Shown piece by piece: positions 22,607 to 35,700 of a DNA stretch of 64,000 nt. Source of the DNA: Nageia nagi (taxonomy: Eukaryota; Pinophyta); the NCBI GenBank assembly GCA_050084985.1, contig JBITNC010000001.1, positions 144,150,001 through 144,214,000 of the forward strand. Reading direction: 5' to 3'. Within the stretch, counting starts at the first letter, position 1. Each line of letters opens with the position of its first letter. Both the position numbers and the translations under genes were made by a program. The notes under the pieces are model-generated. The model worked only from the letters and a program-made list of their open reading frames with translations. It was not told the DNA's origin and made no database searches.

Positions 22607-22909
22607 TCATGAGAGAGAAGTGATCACTATGTACCAACACCAATGAATGCATTGACTTGCAAGTTGCATTAAGGATTTAAGAGCTAAGATAGGGAATCTT
22701 TTTGAGTTAAGAGCTAGTGATATCATATGATGGATTTTATTTAGTAGCATGATAAAATAGAATAATATAAGATCCATTAAGGGATATGAATCAAATTCAG
22801 CCATGATGATGGAATGAGGGATATATCTTTTGGCTTGATTGGATCTTGAAAGCTTATTAACTAAAACCCTCTCAATATGGGCCCAATAATAATTGCATCC
22901 TCTACTCAT
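22607..22909 (-). pseudogene. Second LINE ORF2 post-RT fragment
   Basis: An open frame of 100 codons that parallels the plus-strand fragment at 1562-1951. Both contain R-(I/V)-L-V-x-x-L-S-x-S, then P-H-x-I-M-x-E-F, an alternating hydrophobic stretch and a C-x-x-W-C-W motif. It abuts the gypsy F gag at 22915, so the LINE piece or a rearrangement truncated that gag. The similarity is by eye at protein level; the DNA is strongly diverged. Confidence 0.55.
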
Positions 22910-22914
22910 CTCAC

Positions 22915-24966
22915 CTATTCTCTCTCAAGAAAACATAAAACTAATTTATGAATATTCACCTGATAGCTTTCCAAGTGTCCATTTAAGTTCACAAAATTTA
23001 TTCTCTTTGTACCAAGGTCGAGTAACTAGATATGGATTATCTTTGAATTCAAGAAATGTTATAATATTTACTTGAAGTAATATTTGAAAAATGTCTGATA
23101 AAGGCTTTGCTAAAGGAGTAAAATTTAATTTGTTGTGGTGATAAATATGATTGATTATTGAGTTTCTCTTGTACTTTTAATTTTGGTTTCTCTTCACTAT
23201 TGTATTGCTATGACTGGTTGTACTTGATTGACATCATATAATACTTGATTAAATTTTTGCTTTTGATAAGATTAATTACCATCATCGTTATGCATTTGAT
23301 CATTATTTTTCTTATGTAGTTTGATATCACCTGATAACTTCTTCAATGAATTTTTCTTGTGTGCTAATACTTATTCAAATGGCTTGTGTTGTTGTATTTG
23401 TAAGATAGATGATATATTCTTGTTACAACTTTTGCTAAACATCTTGATAAGATCTTCTTATGGCAAGGAATATGATAAATCCATAATGATTGATTTCCAT
23501 CTTAACATGTAATCATTGATAGATTCATCATCGAATTGTGATAATTTATTCAAGTTCATAATGGATGCTTTCTTTCTCATGTTAATAGCAAGATGATCCA
23601 AGAATAGATTGGCTAATTGTTCGAATTAATAAATGCTATGTTAGGGAAAATTCTTATACCAATCCAAAGCTTGGCCTAGGAGTGTAATAGAAAATTCCCT
23701 AAGCATGAGAATATTGTCATTTGATATAATATATCAAGAGTTTTCAAATTATCATAAATGCTCCCTTGGATCCTCTTTTCCTTAAAACTTTTCCATATGA
23801 GGTACCTCAAACTTATAGGGAAATGAATTAATTAGAACCATGGGGTAATAGGTTCATTGATAATCGTGTAATAAGCCATCTTGCTTTTGCCATGATTATT
23901 GATTTTGAGTTCCATTTCTTGTAACCTCTTTAAGACATCATAATTGATTGTTGGATATTGTTTATTTTCCATGATTTTCTCTTGATAGGTTGGTTAACAA
24001 GCCACTTGATTGATAAACCATTTATTTTGATTTTGGAATGATGGTTGAATGAGATTTTGGTTTAAAACTTGTTGATATGGTGGACTTTTCCTATGATGAT
24101 AAGAGGGGGATTGTTGATATGATTGAGATTGATAAGGATTTTGATTAACATTGATATTTTTATAAGCTTGATATTTGATTCATTAAGGATCCATTAGGTG
24201 AAAGTTATTTTGTATTTATTTTGGTTGGTTTGGTTGATATAAAGTATTAAATTATCCAACATAAGAAACTTCTTTGGTTGATCTTGATTTTGAATCATCA
24301 AAGGATTGAGATTATGATGTACCCTTAGACCTTGTGATTGATTTTTATTTGCATTGATTAAAGTATTAAATTGCACAACAAATGGATTTGGTGCACTAGA
24401 AGTTCTTTTTTGTTGAGTTGGATGAAATGATAAAGATCCATGATTGATATTGATATGTTATTATGCTTGTGATGTATGTTGATCAAGATTTTGTTGAGAC
24501 ATTGATGTAGCTAGGGGCTGATGTGATTACATTTTTTGCATAGGTTGAGTTGAAAATTGATTTGTTATAAAAATTATTAATGTGAAGATAAAAGGTGGTT
24601 GAGGAATCATAGATGAAGATAATGTGAATTGAGGATCGGTTGGTTCCTTCCATGTCCAAATTTGATTATAAGATGATGAATAAAGCAGATCATGATGTTG
24701 AGGATCAAAGTGATGAATCACATTTTGCACTTAAGAAGATTGTGACATTCTTTTTTTGTTGAATTTTTTGAAGTTGAAATTTCTCAAAAAAGTAATGCCA
24801 ATTGATTTTGGAACATAGGATCATTGAGAAATTCCTCTTGGAAACCTTGAGGGATATTTAGAAACATAGGATGATCTTGGACAAGTGATGTATTATGAGT
24901 GATAAGAATATGCCTGGAAATAGTGCTAACGATATGTTCTTGATTTTGCTCATATTCGCTAGCCAT
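22915..24966 (-). pseudogene. Ty3/gypsy gag remnant (element F)
   Basis: The ATG at 24966 begins MASEYEQNQEHIVSTIS. A Gln/Asn/Tyr-rich region follows (24730-24000, e.g. QNPYQSQSYQQSPSYHH). The gag core (23850-23400) shows LREFSITLLGQALDWYKNFP, FEQLANLFLDHLAI and LNKLSQFDDESINDYMLRW, typical Ty3/gypsy gag helices. Near 23150-22920 comes FTPLAKPLSDIF and WYKENKFCE, the start of the gag-protease linker. Pol is missing because the sequence stops at the LINE fragment. Stops and frameshifts occur throughout. Confidence 0.75.
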
Positions 24967-26425
24967 AGCTTAAGACCTAGTTTTAGTTAACATGTTCAAA
25001 AATATATCATCTAAACCCTTAAGGGGATCTAGGAAAGGATTAATATCTAAGATTTGGTTTTGAGACAACAAGAAAAATAAATAATATACAAAAAGATAAA
25101 TATAATATCCCAATGGTTCCAAACAATGTAAGCAAATAAAAAATCAACCTAGAATTTTGTTATACTCTTGTTTAATGAATGCAAAAATAACACACACAAC
25201 CTATATGATAAAGATAACAATTGTATATGCTCAATAGTCCAATAGTGATAAAGATAACAAATGTTATTATCTTGTTTAGTTTTTACTTATTCAATTATCT
25301 TTTTTTCTTATTAAATGCATATCACTTTTATGATTCTTTTAATTCTTATTTGGTTTTCCTAGAGTGAACCTAGTCATGTGTTGAAAGGTAATGAAGGATC
25401 GATCTTTAGGGGAGATAAAAAAAAGTATTTTGATATGTATTTGCCTACCTTAAAAATGACCTCCAAGAGTAGGTAATGGCTAAGGGTATGAAGTCCACAT
25501 GCCTCATTATAACCCTAGGCTTTGATGTGATTAAAATGCAAAGATATGTTGATGCAAACCAAATTAAATGCAAGGCTAATTCTCCCTTCATAAGAATGCT
25601 AGAAATTCCAAACTAAGGATGATAATTTCACTATCTCAAGATATGCAAAAAAAGCCTAAGAATGCAAACAAAAAATAAATATTATTTGAAGTAAACAAAG
25701 GGTACCATAACTCACCTAGATCTCTAGTTTCAGTTCATTTACAAGTGATTTGTGATGCAAAATGACTTGGTTTACATACTCTATTTCTCGATCAATTAGC
25801 ATAAGTCCAATCAAAAGTGTTAGTCAATCGAATGATTAGTCATCAATGGGTCAACCATAATGGCACCTAGAGAAAATACTAAAATATGATTAATCCTATG
25901 ACAAGGATCAAAAATCTAGTATAGATAACCTACAAGTGGACTATTGCCTACTAAATACAGACTCTAATCTAAGATAGAATGGTAATAATATGATCAAACT
26001 ATATTTAAATGCTATGATAGGTAGGATCAACCTAAAGAGAGTCGACTGTAGGTGGTTGATTGACTAATCAAGATTGATCAATCAAAACGTAGCCAATTTG
26101 TAGACCCAATGGACTTGATAGAGGTTAGTTGGAAATCTATGGTAAATGGTATAGGCCATGCAATGAATGAGCCCACAACATATTCAATTATTTTCATCTA
26201 ACACATTCACACATCTAATTCAAGTTTTATGAATATTTTGGCACTTAGGGGCATTGGTGTATTGGCAAGGGGAGATGAGGTGCAAGCAAGTATTTTAGTC
26301 CATGACCTTGCAATATTCTTACAAAATTAATGAGCTTGTATTCCTATGCATTCTGCAAATATGTCCATTCTTTGAATTTTTTTACATTCTTTTAGAAAGT
26401 TTGTGAATCCTACAAATATTGTAGA
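24967..26425. other. Unassigned region upstream of gypsy F gag
   Basis: AT-rich, no coding pattern. It could be the leader and LTR of element F, but no confident primer site or LTR pair was found. A short duplicated motif (TGATAAAGATAACAA) occurs near 25208 and 25246. Bases 26150-26300 resemble 40600-40900 across CopA (GGTGTATTGGC and GGGGAGATGAGGTG boxes). Confidence 0.4.
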
Positions 26426-26720
26426 CTATGAAATTGTGTTTGTATCATGCATTTTGTCAAACTCATCTTAAGTTTGTGTATTTTTCTACATGTTTCATGT
26501 GTCTATGGGCTTTTTCAAAAAATCCATTTTATGTGTTGCATAATCATTGTAGATCATGAAATTATGTTTTTACCATGCATCTTATCAAATGAATCTCAAG
26601 TCTTGTTTTATTCTTTCACATGTTTCATGTGTCTATGGGCCTTTTTCAAAAAATCCATTTTGTGTATTATGCAATCATTGCAAACTATGAAATTTTATTT
26701 TCATTATGCCTCTTATCAAA
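26426..26720. repeat. Tandem repeat with a unit of about 125 bp
   Basis: Two full copies and part of a third. Landmarks repeated in order: TGTTTCATGTGTCTATGGGC, TTTTTCAAAAAATCCATTTT, ATCATT and then CATGCAT-type sequence with CTTATCAAA. The copies differ at scattered positions. It lies directly beside the second array at 26731. Confidence 0.8.
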
Positions 26721-26730
26721 CAAACCCACA

Positions 26731-26992
26731 ATATTCTATTTACAAGCACCAAGTAGACACGTCCACATATCCAATTAAAGGTTTATGGGTATTTTGGTAA
26801 TGAAGTTCAAAGATCCCATATCCTACATAAACCATAACATTCAATTTACTAGCATCAAATAGATACATATACACATCCAATTCAAGGTTTATGGGTATTT
26901 TAATAATGAAGTTAAAAGTTTCTTTAAGATAGCCTTCTCGAAATACAATATTTAATTTACAAGCACCAAGTATACACATGCACACACCTAAT
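26731..26992. repeat. Tandem repeat with a unit of about 110 bp, left part
   Basis: Units start near 26732, 26839 and 26949, each with a TTTACAAGCACCAAGTAGAC-like start, a CACAC-rich part, and GGTTTATGGGTATTTTGG. The third copy is cut at 26992 by the CopA LTR and finishes at 39624-39697. The two pieces together are about 113 bp, close to one unit. Confidence 0.82.
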
Positions 26993-27451
26993 TAAAGAAA
27001 TTAACCCTTTCTAAATTAACTTTTAATATACTAAGATATTAAGAAGACACTCACAACATCAACACAATAACACAAACCAATCTCATAATGAACAAAAAAC
27101 ATAAAGTGGTTCCTCCCTCCTTGGGAGTACATCCACTAACTAAGATCTTCTTATTCTCAAAGACCTCTCTTACAAAATATCTCCTCTCTCTTCAAACCCT
27201 TAACCTATAGCAAAGATTATTTCTAAGTTGTATAATATGATGGAGGATACCTCTTTATTTATAAGAAGAAACCCACTCTTTAACCCAAGGGTAAGGTTAA
27301 AGATATTTCTATATTTAATCCCTTTTCTATATTTATCTTTTTTCCTATTTTGATTCCCTTAATACTTTAAGGTATCTAAATATACTTTAAACATTAAGTG
27401 AATTTACATTAAAGAGAAATATTATACAATATTAAATTACAAATTCTAACA
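26993..27451 (-). repeat. CopA 3' LTR
   Basis: 459 bp. On the minus strand it starts TGTTAGAATTTGTAATTTAA after the polypurine tract and ends at ...TTAATTTCTTTA, where the terminal CA has decayed to TA. A TATA-like TTATAAATAAAGAGG lies near 27260. It aligns along its length with 39131-39623. Confidence 0.88.
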
Positions 27452-27460
27452 CTCCCCCTT
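27452..27460 (-). other. CopA LTR-proximal polypurine tract
   Basis: The minus strand reads AAGGGGGAG immediately before the 3' LTR start TG. The same sequence occurs again at the end of pol (32912-32920). Confidence 0.85.
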
Positions 27461-28532
27461 AATGTAATATTGGGATAGAGTGTAGAGAAAAGAAGAAAGA
27501 GAGAGCTCTCCTCCATAGAGATACAAGTGGAGATGAGAAATTTTATATCTTTGAGAAATAAGCAAGATATTAGTTTGAGACTCACTACAATACCATTTGC
27601 CAAAATGGTTTACAATACAATCTATAACGACCAGCCTGATGACACCATTTGACCTCGATAACTATTGAGGATATAAATGAAATTATATTTAAACATTGCT
27701 ATGTGATGATAAATTTTAAGTGGAAATATGTATTATTTGTATCAAGTTGATGTTGGTTTTGATATTTTATGCGATGTAGGTAATAGGTCGATTTAGTAAA
27801 GAAACCATGATGGAGGTCTCAAGGAACCAAGATGAATGGTTAAGGTAACAAATTGGCAAGAGTAAGAAAATGATTAGCATTGAATTGTTGACAGACTCAT
27901 AAGAACCCCTCATAAATCACATATATGCACATTTAAAATTATGTTTTTGATAATGCCTCTATGTACGGGTGTAAAATTGAACTAATAAATTATCTTGCAG
28001 GTTGAAGGGATCATTGCAGACAATAGATGTGTGTTAAAAGATTGATGTGCATTTTCAAAAGTTTATTGACTAACTAAAAAGAATCTTCCATTAATTGAAA
28101 TTCAAAATTTAACCAAATATATTGGTAACAATTAATAAAACTAAACTTAACAGTGTAAGAAAGAACACTTATCTTTTCTTAATAATTAGATTACTTTGGC
28201 ATATCTAAAAATAATTGAGTTCTCAACTCCATCCAATTTATTATTTGAAGGTAGGTGCAAATGATTTGAAATAAAGGTTTGTAGATATCCCAAAACCTTT
28301 ACAAAAATATCAACATCTCCACCTTATGTGTAAATGTAATGAGATTGAACAAGAGTTCTTTTCTTGGAAGGATTACCCTCATTTGGCCTATAAATATTGA
28401 GGACTTTTAGAGGAATATGCATTCTCTCCTGTTCTTTTCAAGAATTCTAGTTTAGAGTCTTGAGGAGAAAATGATTCTCCTCCACATAAGCTCGAGTACT
28501 TTATCTCTTGTGTTTTAGATACTTGGTAAAAA

Positions 28533-28860
28533 ATGCTTGGTTACGTTGTGAGTATATTGCATTTATTATAGTTTCAAGAGAGATAGATTCATGACAATAT
28601 CACTAGTAAAGTTTTGTGAAAGGATTTCTTGTAATTGCTTTATACTTTTACATATGAAGTTTTGTACAAATGCTTAAGCAAGATGTGATACATTTATTAT
28701 CATTGGATAGAAAAGAAATAGATTTACATAATTGTTTTACTAGTAAAGTACTTTGGGAAAATGATTTCTATAAAATTATTTGATATTCTTACGTATAAAT
28801 TTTTGTACATTTGCTTAGTTACGTTGTAAATTTTACCGGTATAATTTGTTTAAGTAAGAT
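28533..28860. repeat. Imperfect tandem repeat with a unit of about 140 bp
   Basis: Copies begin near 28533, 28670 and 28810. Shared landmarks are TGCTTAGTTACGTTGT-like, ATAGATT, CACTAGTAAAGT(T), GATTTCT and TTTTGTACA. The last copy is partial. It lies about 150 bp downstream of the TATA-like box, so it could be part of a transcribed leader or LTR. Confidence 0.7.
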
Positions 28861-28999
28861 AAGTGTATTTAAGAATTTATGACATTAATATTATTAAAGT
28901 ACTAGAAGTAACCTTTTTGGCTGATATATTACATGTGAAGACTTGTACTCTATGTCTAAAAATAAAGGAAAGGAGAAACAATTATTAGCTGATTGGTAT

Positions 29000-29950
29000 G
29001 AAAGGACACTGCATGTTGTTATGTACTTTACTATAATTCCATGAGATCCATGAAGTTAAAAGCAGAATGACTACTACTTTGAACTCTGCATTGCATAAAA
29101 GGTCTCATTAATTGTGCTTCTTATTGAATCGTTCATATTGGAGATGACCTTTCATCCCACTGTGGTCCATAAAACTACATTGATAAGCCATCGTTCCAAC
29201 CTATCTACTAACCTTCTCTATGAGTCTGCTATGTAAATCAAACGCTTGGGAAGTAGCAATCCAATGAGAAATCTATCTATGTGTCTATTCCCATTCGAAG
29301 AGCATTGCACACGTTGCCTAAATCTATCTTTTGGTGAAGTCGAGCAACCCATCTATTAAATAGGTTGAACGCCTATTTCCTAGTTCATTACATAAGCATT
29401 ACATTTGAGAATATCCTATCCCACGTATTTCACATTTTATGACAGCGCATAAATCTCTCAAAACACTCTCTTGTTGATGCATCATAATTATGAGACTCTT
29501 GTCAAACAAATGGTTTTGTTTACACCTCCACACTTGGTTATTTGTACGCTCACAACTATCTATAGTTCACTAATCTATGATAGGTCTTCATATCTTCTTC
29601 ATTTGATACATGTTGGTCGAATGTTGCAAATTTTTACTTCACATCCGTCAGAAGTAACGTTGTTCTTTTTCAGAAAAAAAGGCACTATGGTCTTGTATAC
29701 CCTGTGAGCATCGCACTACGAAGACAGTATGCTTGTATTGTATTGAAATGGTGTAAGAATATCAACTTGATTTCTGTTGACAAACTATATGTACGAGTTT
29801 TCAAAATACTATTTGAAGACATCAAATCCCAAAAGAAATCGCCAACGTTGACATGCTTACAACCGGAGTAGTTTTCCAATGAAATGTATAACGTATTGTA
29901 TCTGAAATTTACTCGTCCTATGATGCCCAAGTATCCTTAATATCCGATTT
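29000..29950. other. GC-richer unrecognised stretch, possible decayed coding DNA
   Basis: Open frames of about 80 codons occur on the plus strand (29471-29707) and minus strand (29685-29930). No motif of gag, pol, transposase or host family was recognised in any frame. The plus strand upstream of 29471 has several stops. It may be a decayed gene of the insert or non-coding. Confidence 0.25.
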
Positions 29951-30025
29951 GATCTAATAAAAGATAAGGTTTGGTATATAGATATTCTTCGTATATATTA
30001 TACGCTTGATAAATAGGAAGAGCCG

Positions 30026-30053
30026 TATATATATATATATATATATGTATGTA
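30026..30053. repeat. (TA)n microsatellite
   Basis: A run of alternating TA followed by GTATGTATA. Confidence 0.9.
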
Positions 30054-32355
30054 TAGGGAAGTTATTAGCCGGATCAGGTACTCTGTTTCTGTCTCTTCAA
30101 ATCTCGCAAACCTGAGAGTAATAACGGAGACATCAATTATGAAGAATACTTATGCTTTTTATTAATATAAATAATGCGTTCATCTAGGATAGAAGAATGT
30201 TAAATAAACATATATTGAATCATAAGTTCTAAGGTTTGGTCAATGGAAAAAGTTGTCAAATGTTTCGCATAATTTTAACCGAATCTTGTAAAACCTATAG
30301 TAGGATTCTATTGCACAAATCAATAATGTCTTTTATACTGAGATAAAAGAATACTTATAATATCGTTGAAAGATTTCATATAAATATCCATTTAGTTTAG
30401 TAAGAAATAAGGATAAAAGTTGATGATGAATAAAAAAATATGTGCCAATCCTCTTCATCGTTTTTGTGATGTGTACTTCTATTTCTTTCTGAATTGATAT
30501 ACTCAGGTAAAACTACGAGACCACATTTTGTGAGTTATTATCCTCCATCAAATCAGTTTTGGGCATTTCCGGCAAAGCTCCTTTTCATGGAGAAAATTTA
30601 AGCTAGACTTATATAATATCTAGTATTTTTCAAATGATTCAATAAAGATTTAAAAAATGATATTTGGGAACACTTTTATAATAAAGTGAAGAGAAAAATT
30701 AGTGAATTAATTAGAAAGGAAGAGGATCTATATAATATGGTAATTTATGAAATACTTTTAATAGAGTTAATAATATAGATTAATTAAGTAGAAATATGGT
30801 ATTGATTGAAATTACTATTAAGAAGATTCTTATTAATGATAAACTTTTACTTGAACCTTGATTGAATGTTTTCTTTTAATATTATACTCTATAGCCGAAG
30901 AAAGGAGGTAGTCTCAATAAGGTCATAAAACCTTCTAGGACCACTATAAGGGTAAAATTGAAATAAATGTTGTAACAAAATTTGATTGGTATACATATGC
31001 ATTTCGGTCCAAAAATGATGAGTTGTCCTGATCCTCCCATGCTTGAGATCCATTCCTAGTACTTATGACTATTCATCTATGGAAACCTTGGAATGTACAC
31101 AAAATGAAGATTGTACGAGTGCCCCATTCTCACTATAGAGCTCATGATCCAAGGAGATTTCAAATGATGTATATGTTGTACTTGATATTGAATGTAATAA
31201 GGAGGTGAGCAAGAAAAGAAGTTAACCAATATCTTAACATTTATAATCCTTGTATTATCTAAACTCATTTTGAAAAGTATTGGTTTCATCCATAATTAAA
31301 ATTTGTTTCAATGGTACATAGTATAGTATTTATAGAGATTTTAAGACAAAGATGAAGAAGATTTGCTATGTACTAATGACATATTTTAGGGTTATGCTTC
31401 CAAATTTTACCACAATACTACTTTTATTTCTCTCCTTGTAATAACTCGTGTAATAAAGGTAGTCTCATCTATTGTATGTTTGGATTATATTTAAATGAGA
31501 TACTTTAGTTGATTAAATTATCTTTTTCTTTCCTATTGATTATTGAATGAATTGTTAACTTTAAGATTTAATGAGTTTATGGTTTACATAGTATATTAAT
31601 GAATGAAGTGGAGAACTAAGGTTAGAAAATGCCACCTATGTTACATGACCTCACATATGAAACCAAAGTGGGTTATATTTTTTATTTATTTATTTTTAAG
31701 TTATTCAGATTGATTAACAAAATTTATGACTTATTAAGAAGCAATAGATTGTGATAATAAATAGAGACTAAATTAATATTATTCAAATGATTGTACAATA
31801 ATATAAGGGATCGGTAAGAAATAAGAACCCTAAATAAATCCACTATCATCCCAAATGTTTGAAAAGGATCCTAAATTAGTCATATGGATCCAAATTTAGA
31901 TTTAGGACCATATAGGAAATGTTAGGGACTCTTTGGGAATAAATGGGATCAAATGGAAAGATATGGATAGTTTGGGGATAGTATGGAAAATAATTTGGGA
32001 TGTTTGGGATTGTTATGGGATCTAAATCATAAGTTTTCTTGAACATTGATTTGCACTTAGACTAGTAAACCTTTACAGCATAACAAGTACCTCACAAACT
32101 CAAGAACATAGTAAATGAGTCCAAATAAAACCAGGGCATGATCATCAAGAGTATCCAATAGCAAGTGAAATACCTAATGATCGTACCCTTGTAATTACAA
32201 AGAAAGGATGAGGACTAAATATTCAATAAGGTATAAATATATAATGTATATGGGATATAAGTATACTAACAGTAACCTTGAGATATCGATAAATCGATAA
32301 ATGATAAAAGGATCTTAATTTAGGGGTTTTAGATGGTGAAAATTTTGAGTTATGT

Positions 32356-32911
32356 TACAGAATCATTAATTACAACTAGTTTCAGTGTAAAGTTTAGTCG
32401 ATCAACATTGAGTTTCTATGTGAGTCTCCATGAGCCTGCCCAACTGAAGTAAGTAACTTGCATTCTCAAGATAAAATTTGCAAGCTACAAGAAGCTCATA
32501 AATAAGATCATTCAGATACTTCACATAAACATTCATATCAATCGTAAGATAAATGAACTAAGTAATGCTATACATAAATTGATCAATGATGCACTATAAG
32601 TCATCACAAAGATGCTAACCTAATACTCATAGTCATTTGTTGTATATTAGAAAAATATGTGTTGATCAACAATAAAATGAGAATATGCACATATGAATCA
32701 CTCACATATGGATAACCAAATAGTGCCAACAAACACATACTGATTCTTATCACATAATGATAACAGAAATCAAAATGTTCCATGAGTTCCTCACATAGAG
32801 TAAACTAACCATGAAGATGTACACTTAGGATCAACACTATACAACAAAATATCCTCCTATGGATGAAATTATCATCATAAATATGAATTCAACATAGAAA
32901 TTCAAACTTCA
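32356..32911 (-). other. CopA conserved noncoding 3' region
   Basis: Aligns with 44405-44955 of CopB and with the reverse complement of 53095-53660 of CopC. Shared boxes include CTTGCA(A/T)TCTCAA, GTGCACTATAAGTCATCA, CATAGTCAT and repeated CTCACATATGGATAAC. No open frame is conserved, so it is a noncoding element feature. Confidence 0.75.
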
Positions 32912-32920
32912 CTCCCCCTT
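32912..32920 (-). other. CopA pol-end polypurine tract
   Basis: The minus strand reads AAGGGGGAG at the end of the RNase H frame, where the protein end would be LRGSEV by comparison with CopC. It is identical to the LTR-proximal tract, from which about 0.7 kb of element sequence separates it once the insert is removed. Confidence 0.7.
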
Positions 32921-34560
32921 GAGGATAACTTCACTAAACATAAGAAACTTTTAAAGTGCGCACAATAAAATTTTTAAAGCAGTCTAATGAATAAATCAAG
33001 AGAGTCAAAGTTAGATGAATAGAGCTGTAGTTATTCCATCAAGAACTTTCTCCCTGATATAATATTCTTGTATTTGCGATGTACTATAATTCATCACTAA
33101 GATATCAAGCCATTACTTATAGTCACCAAAAAATAATGTATAAGTAAGGTATACAAATAAAAAATAAAGTGCCTAACAAATTTATTAAGAAGGAAGAAGT
33201 TACAATGGATTCAACAAGAATTCAACCTTTACTTCTTTTTTGAAAAAAACTTCACCAACCCAATATAATCTCTAAGCTGGATCAAGAAGGGTTTTGATAA
33301 ATAAACCAACAGAGTTTAGGATTGATGGACAATACTATAAGTGTAGAAGACCATCCAAAACTTTCTCTCTAATGAAGTGGGCTTGGATTTCTATGTGCTT
33401 TATTCTCTGATGGAAAAAATGATTTTTTATCAAAGCAATAGCTAACTGATTATTTGAAAAGATGCCTCAACCAAATGGCTTCCTAAACTTCACCTGACAT
33501 TACGCAATATTCAACCTCTATGGTGGAGAGAGTAGTAGTAGGTTGCTTCTTGGAAGCTTAAGAGATAACACTTGAACTAATGTTAAATATATAAGAAGAA
33601 GTTGATTTTATGTCATCTCTATCTCCTCCATAGTCATTATCTTAGAATCTTGAGAGAATAAACGAAGGTAACTTGTCATACTTCAAAGCAAGATCCTTAG
33701 TGTCTACAACATACCTCAAAATTTACTTAACCACATTGAGGTGCTCAACATATAGCTTTTGCATAAAATGAGCCATAAAATTCATAGAAAAGGAAATATT
33801 TGGCTTGGAGATAGTCAAATAAAGAACACTACTAATTAGTTTTCTATAAGCCATAATATCTACCAATTGAGATTTGAAACTAAGAGACAAAGTGATTCTA
33901 GAAGAGATTGGGATTGCAACAAGTTTGCATTCATTTATTTCAAACTTTTGTAAGATATCTGATATATACTTGCATTGACTAAAATAAGTACAATCCTTGT
34001 ATTGGTATACTTATTTACTAAGGTAGTAGTGCAATAGACCAAGGTCTGTCATTTCAAAAGTTACCTTGAGTTTGGATATGCACTCTTGTATGAGGACTAT
34101 ATTATTCCCTATAATCAACAGATCATCCACATAGAGAAAAATCAAGATCAAATCTTATCCTTAGTTAAGCACATAAAGATCTATATCAAAAAAGCATTTA
34201 AAAAATCCAATGTCCTCAAATAATCTTAAAATTTTTTTGTACCAGGATTGAGGTGCTTGCTTAAGTCCATACAAGGACTTCTTTAACTTGTAAATAAAAT
34301 ATTCTTTACCTTCCACAACAAACCTTTTTGGATGACTTATGTAGATTTTCATATTTAAGTCACCATTGAGAAAAGCACTCTTGACATCAAGTTGAAAATT
34401 TTTTCATCCTTGAGTTGCTGAAAGAGCAAGGATTACCCTAACAGTAGGCATCTTTGCCACTAGAGCAAATGTTTTCTCACCAGTTGAATTGTATTTGACC
34501 TTGTAAATCTATTTATTACCAATAATATTTCATTCATTGGGATAAAAAAACCAAATCATA
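32921..34560 (-). pseudogene. CopA reverse transcriptase and RNase H
   Basis: Starting from the right: RT fingers/palm (34400-34161) with RFVVEGKEYFIYKLKKSLYG and LKQAPQSWYKKIL. The catalytic LYVDDLLIIGNN is intact at 34123-34135. Then FEMTDLGLLHYYL, SQCKYISDILQKF and AYRKLISSVLYLT. RNase H near 33500-33700 reads DDIKSTSSYIF and ASKKQPTTTLSTIEVEY. The Asp and Glu landmarks survive, but stops and frameshifts are spread through it. Confidence 0.88.
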
Positions 34561-35700
34561 AGTTTGATTATTCATTAGAGCCTCATACTTCACATTCATT
34601 GCATTCATCCAACACTTATGCTTTGAAGCTTACTTGAAAGATGAGGGCTCATTCTTGCTATCAAAATTAAAAAATAATAATTCATTAATGGTCATACTTC
34701 TTGTTATCCTTTATGTTGGAGATTTATGTTCTTTAGGTGATATATACACACTGACATCCATCTAATTAGGTGCAATAGAAGAATCATCACCTTCATCTAG
34801 GTTCTCACAAGAAGTAGATTCTTTGGGAAGTTCATTAAACTTTACATCCCTTGACATAAAGACTTATTTGGAGGAAGGTTGGTATATCCTATAGCCTATA
34901 TGCTTATTATCATAGCCCACAAAGATACACTTTTTGAATCTTTTATCCAGCTTCTTCCTTTTATCAGGAACAACAAAGGCATAAGCATCATAGCCAAAGA
35001 CCCTAAAGTGAAAGAAGTTATGTTTCTTTCTTTTTCATACCTCATACAGAGTTTTTTATTCAACTTATTTTATAGAATATCTATTTAAGATGTAGATCAG
35101 AGTATTTACAACTTCATCCCATAAGAAGCTAGGAACATCTCTTAACATACATCTTATCATTTCTTGAATGGTCCTATTTTTTATTTCAATTATACCATTC
35201 TACTGAGGAGTGTAAGGGATCATAAACTACCTCTTGATTCTATGCTTGGTATAAAAAATATTGAATTCATTGCTATTATACTCACCCCCATTATCAGATC
35301 TCAACATCTTGATTTTGAATCTAAATTGATTTTCTACCAAGGTTTTGAAATCTTTAAATCTATCACAAGTTTGATCCTTATGCTCTATAATATAACTAAA
35401 TGTCATTCTACTGAAGTCATCAATAAAGGTCAAGATATAATATGCTCTTCCAAGTGACTTAGAAATGGACCTATCAAATTTGTATGCACAAGCTGAAGAG
35501 GTTAAGTTGCTCTAGTTGTCTTATCTTTTCAAAAATTTTGCCAATTCATTTTACCTAGAATGCACTCTTCATAAAGACCAATTGTAGATGATATTGTAGG
35601 CAAACCTTCCATAAGTTTATTATTTTTCATAAATTGAATTTCTTATAATTTAGGTGGCCTAATCTATGGTGCCAAATATTGCCTCCTGAGCAAACATTAG
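34561..35700 (-). pseudogene. CopA integrase
   Basis: The core (35433-35227) reads MTFIDDFSRMTFSYIIEHKD, then KIKMLRSDNGGEYNSNEF, which holds the second catalytic Asp. The region left of it (35220-34870) has the PYTPQQNG-equivalent and the conserved copia C-terminal stretch, with many stops. GAG-pre-integrase lies at about 35500-35690. The protein should integrate cDNA; it is dead here. Confidence 0.82.

Larger units (their letters stand above)
27625..32355. mobile_element. Unidentified 4.7-kb insert in the CopA 3' region
   Basis: Interrupts the conserved noncoding region of CopA: the left side stops after TTTGCCAAA (about 27606-27624) and the right side resumes near AATCATTAATTACAACTAG (32360). 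Possible degraded target copies are TACAATACAATC on the left and TTACAGAATC on the right. It starts TATAACGACCAGCC and has a TATA box (CCTATAAATATTGAGG, 28388) upstream of tandem repeats. A somewhat GC-richer stretch at 29000-29950 has short open frames on both strands that match no family I know. A (TA)n run lies at 30026-30053. Class unknown. Confidence 0.45.

Noticed and set aside
28991-29003. Primer-binding-site match TTGGTATGAAAGG
   Set aside because: Ten of thirteen bases match, but no LTR pair or gag follows, so it is not annotated as a feature.
29471-29930. Overlapping open frames of about 80 codons on both strands, as a possible host gene
   Set aside because: No motif recognised, both strands open in overlapping windows, and upstream frames are closed. 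Kept only as a low-confidence note.
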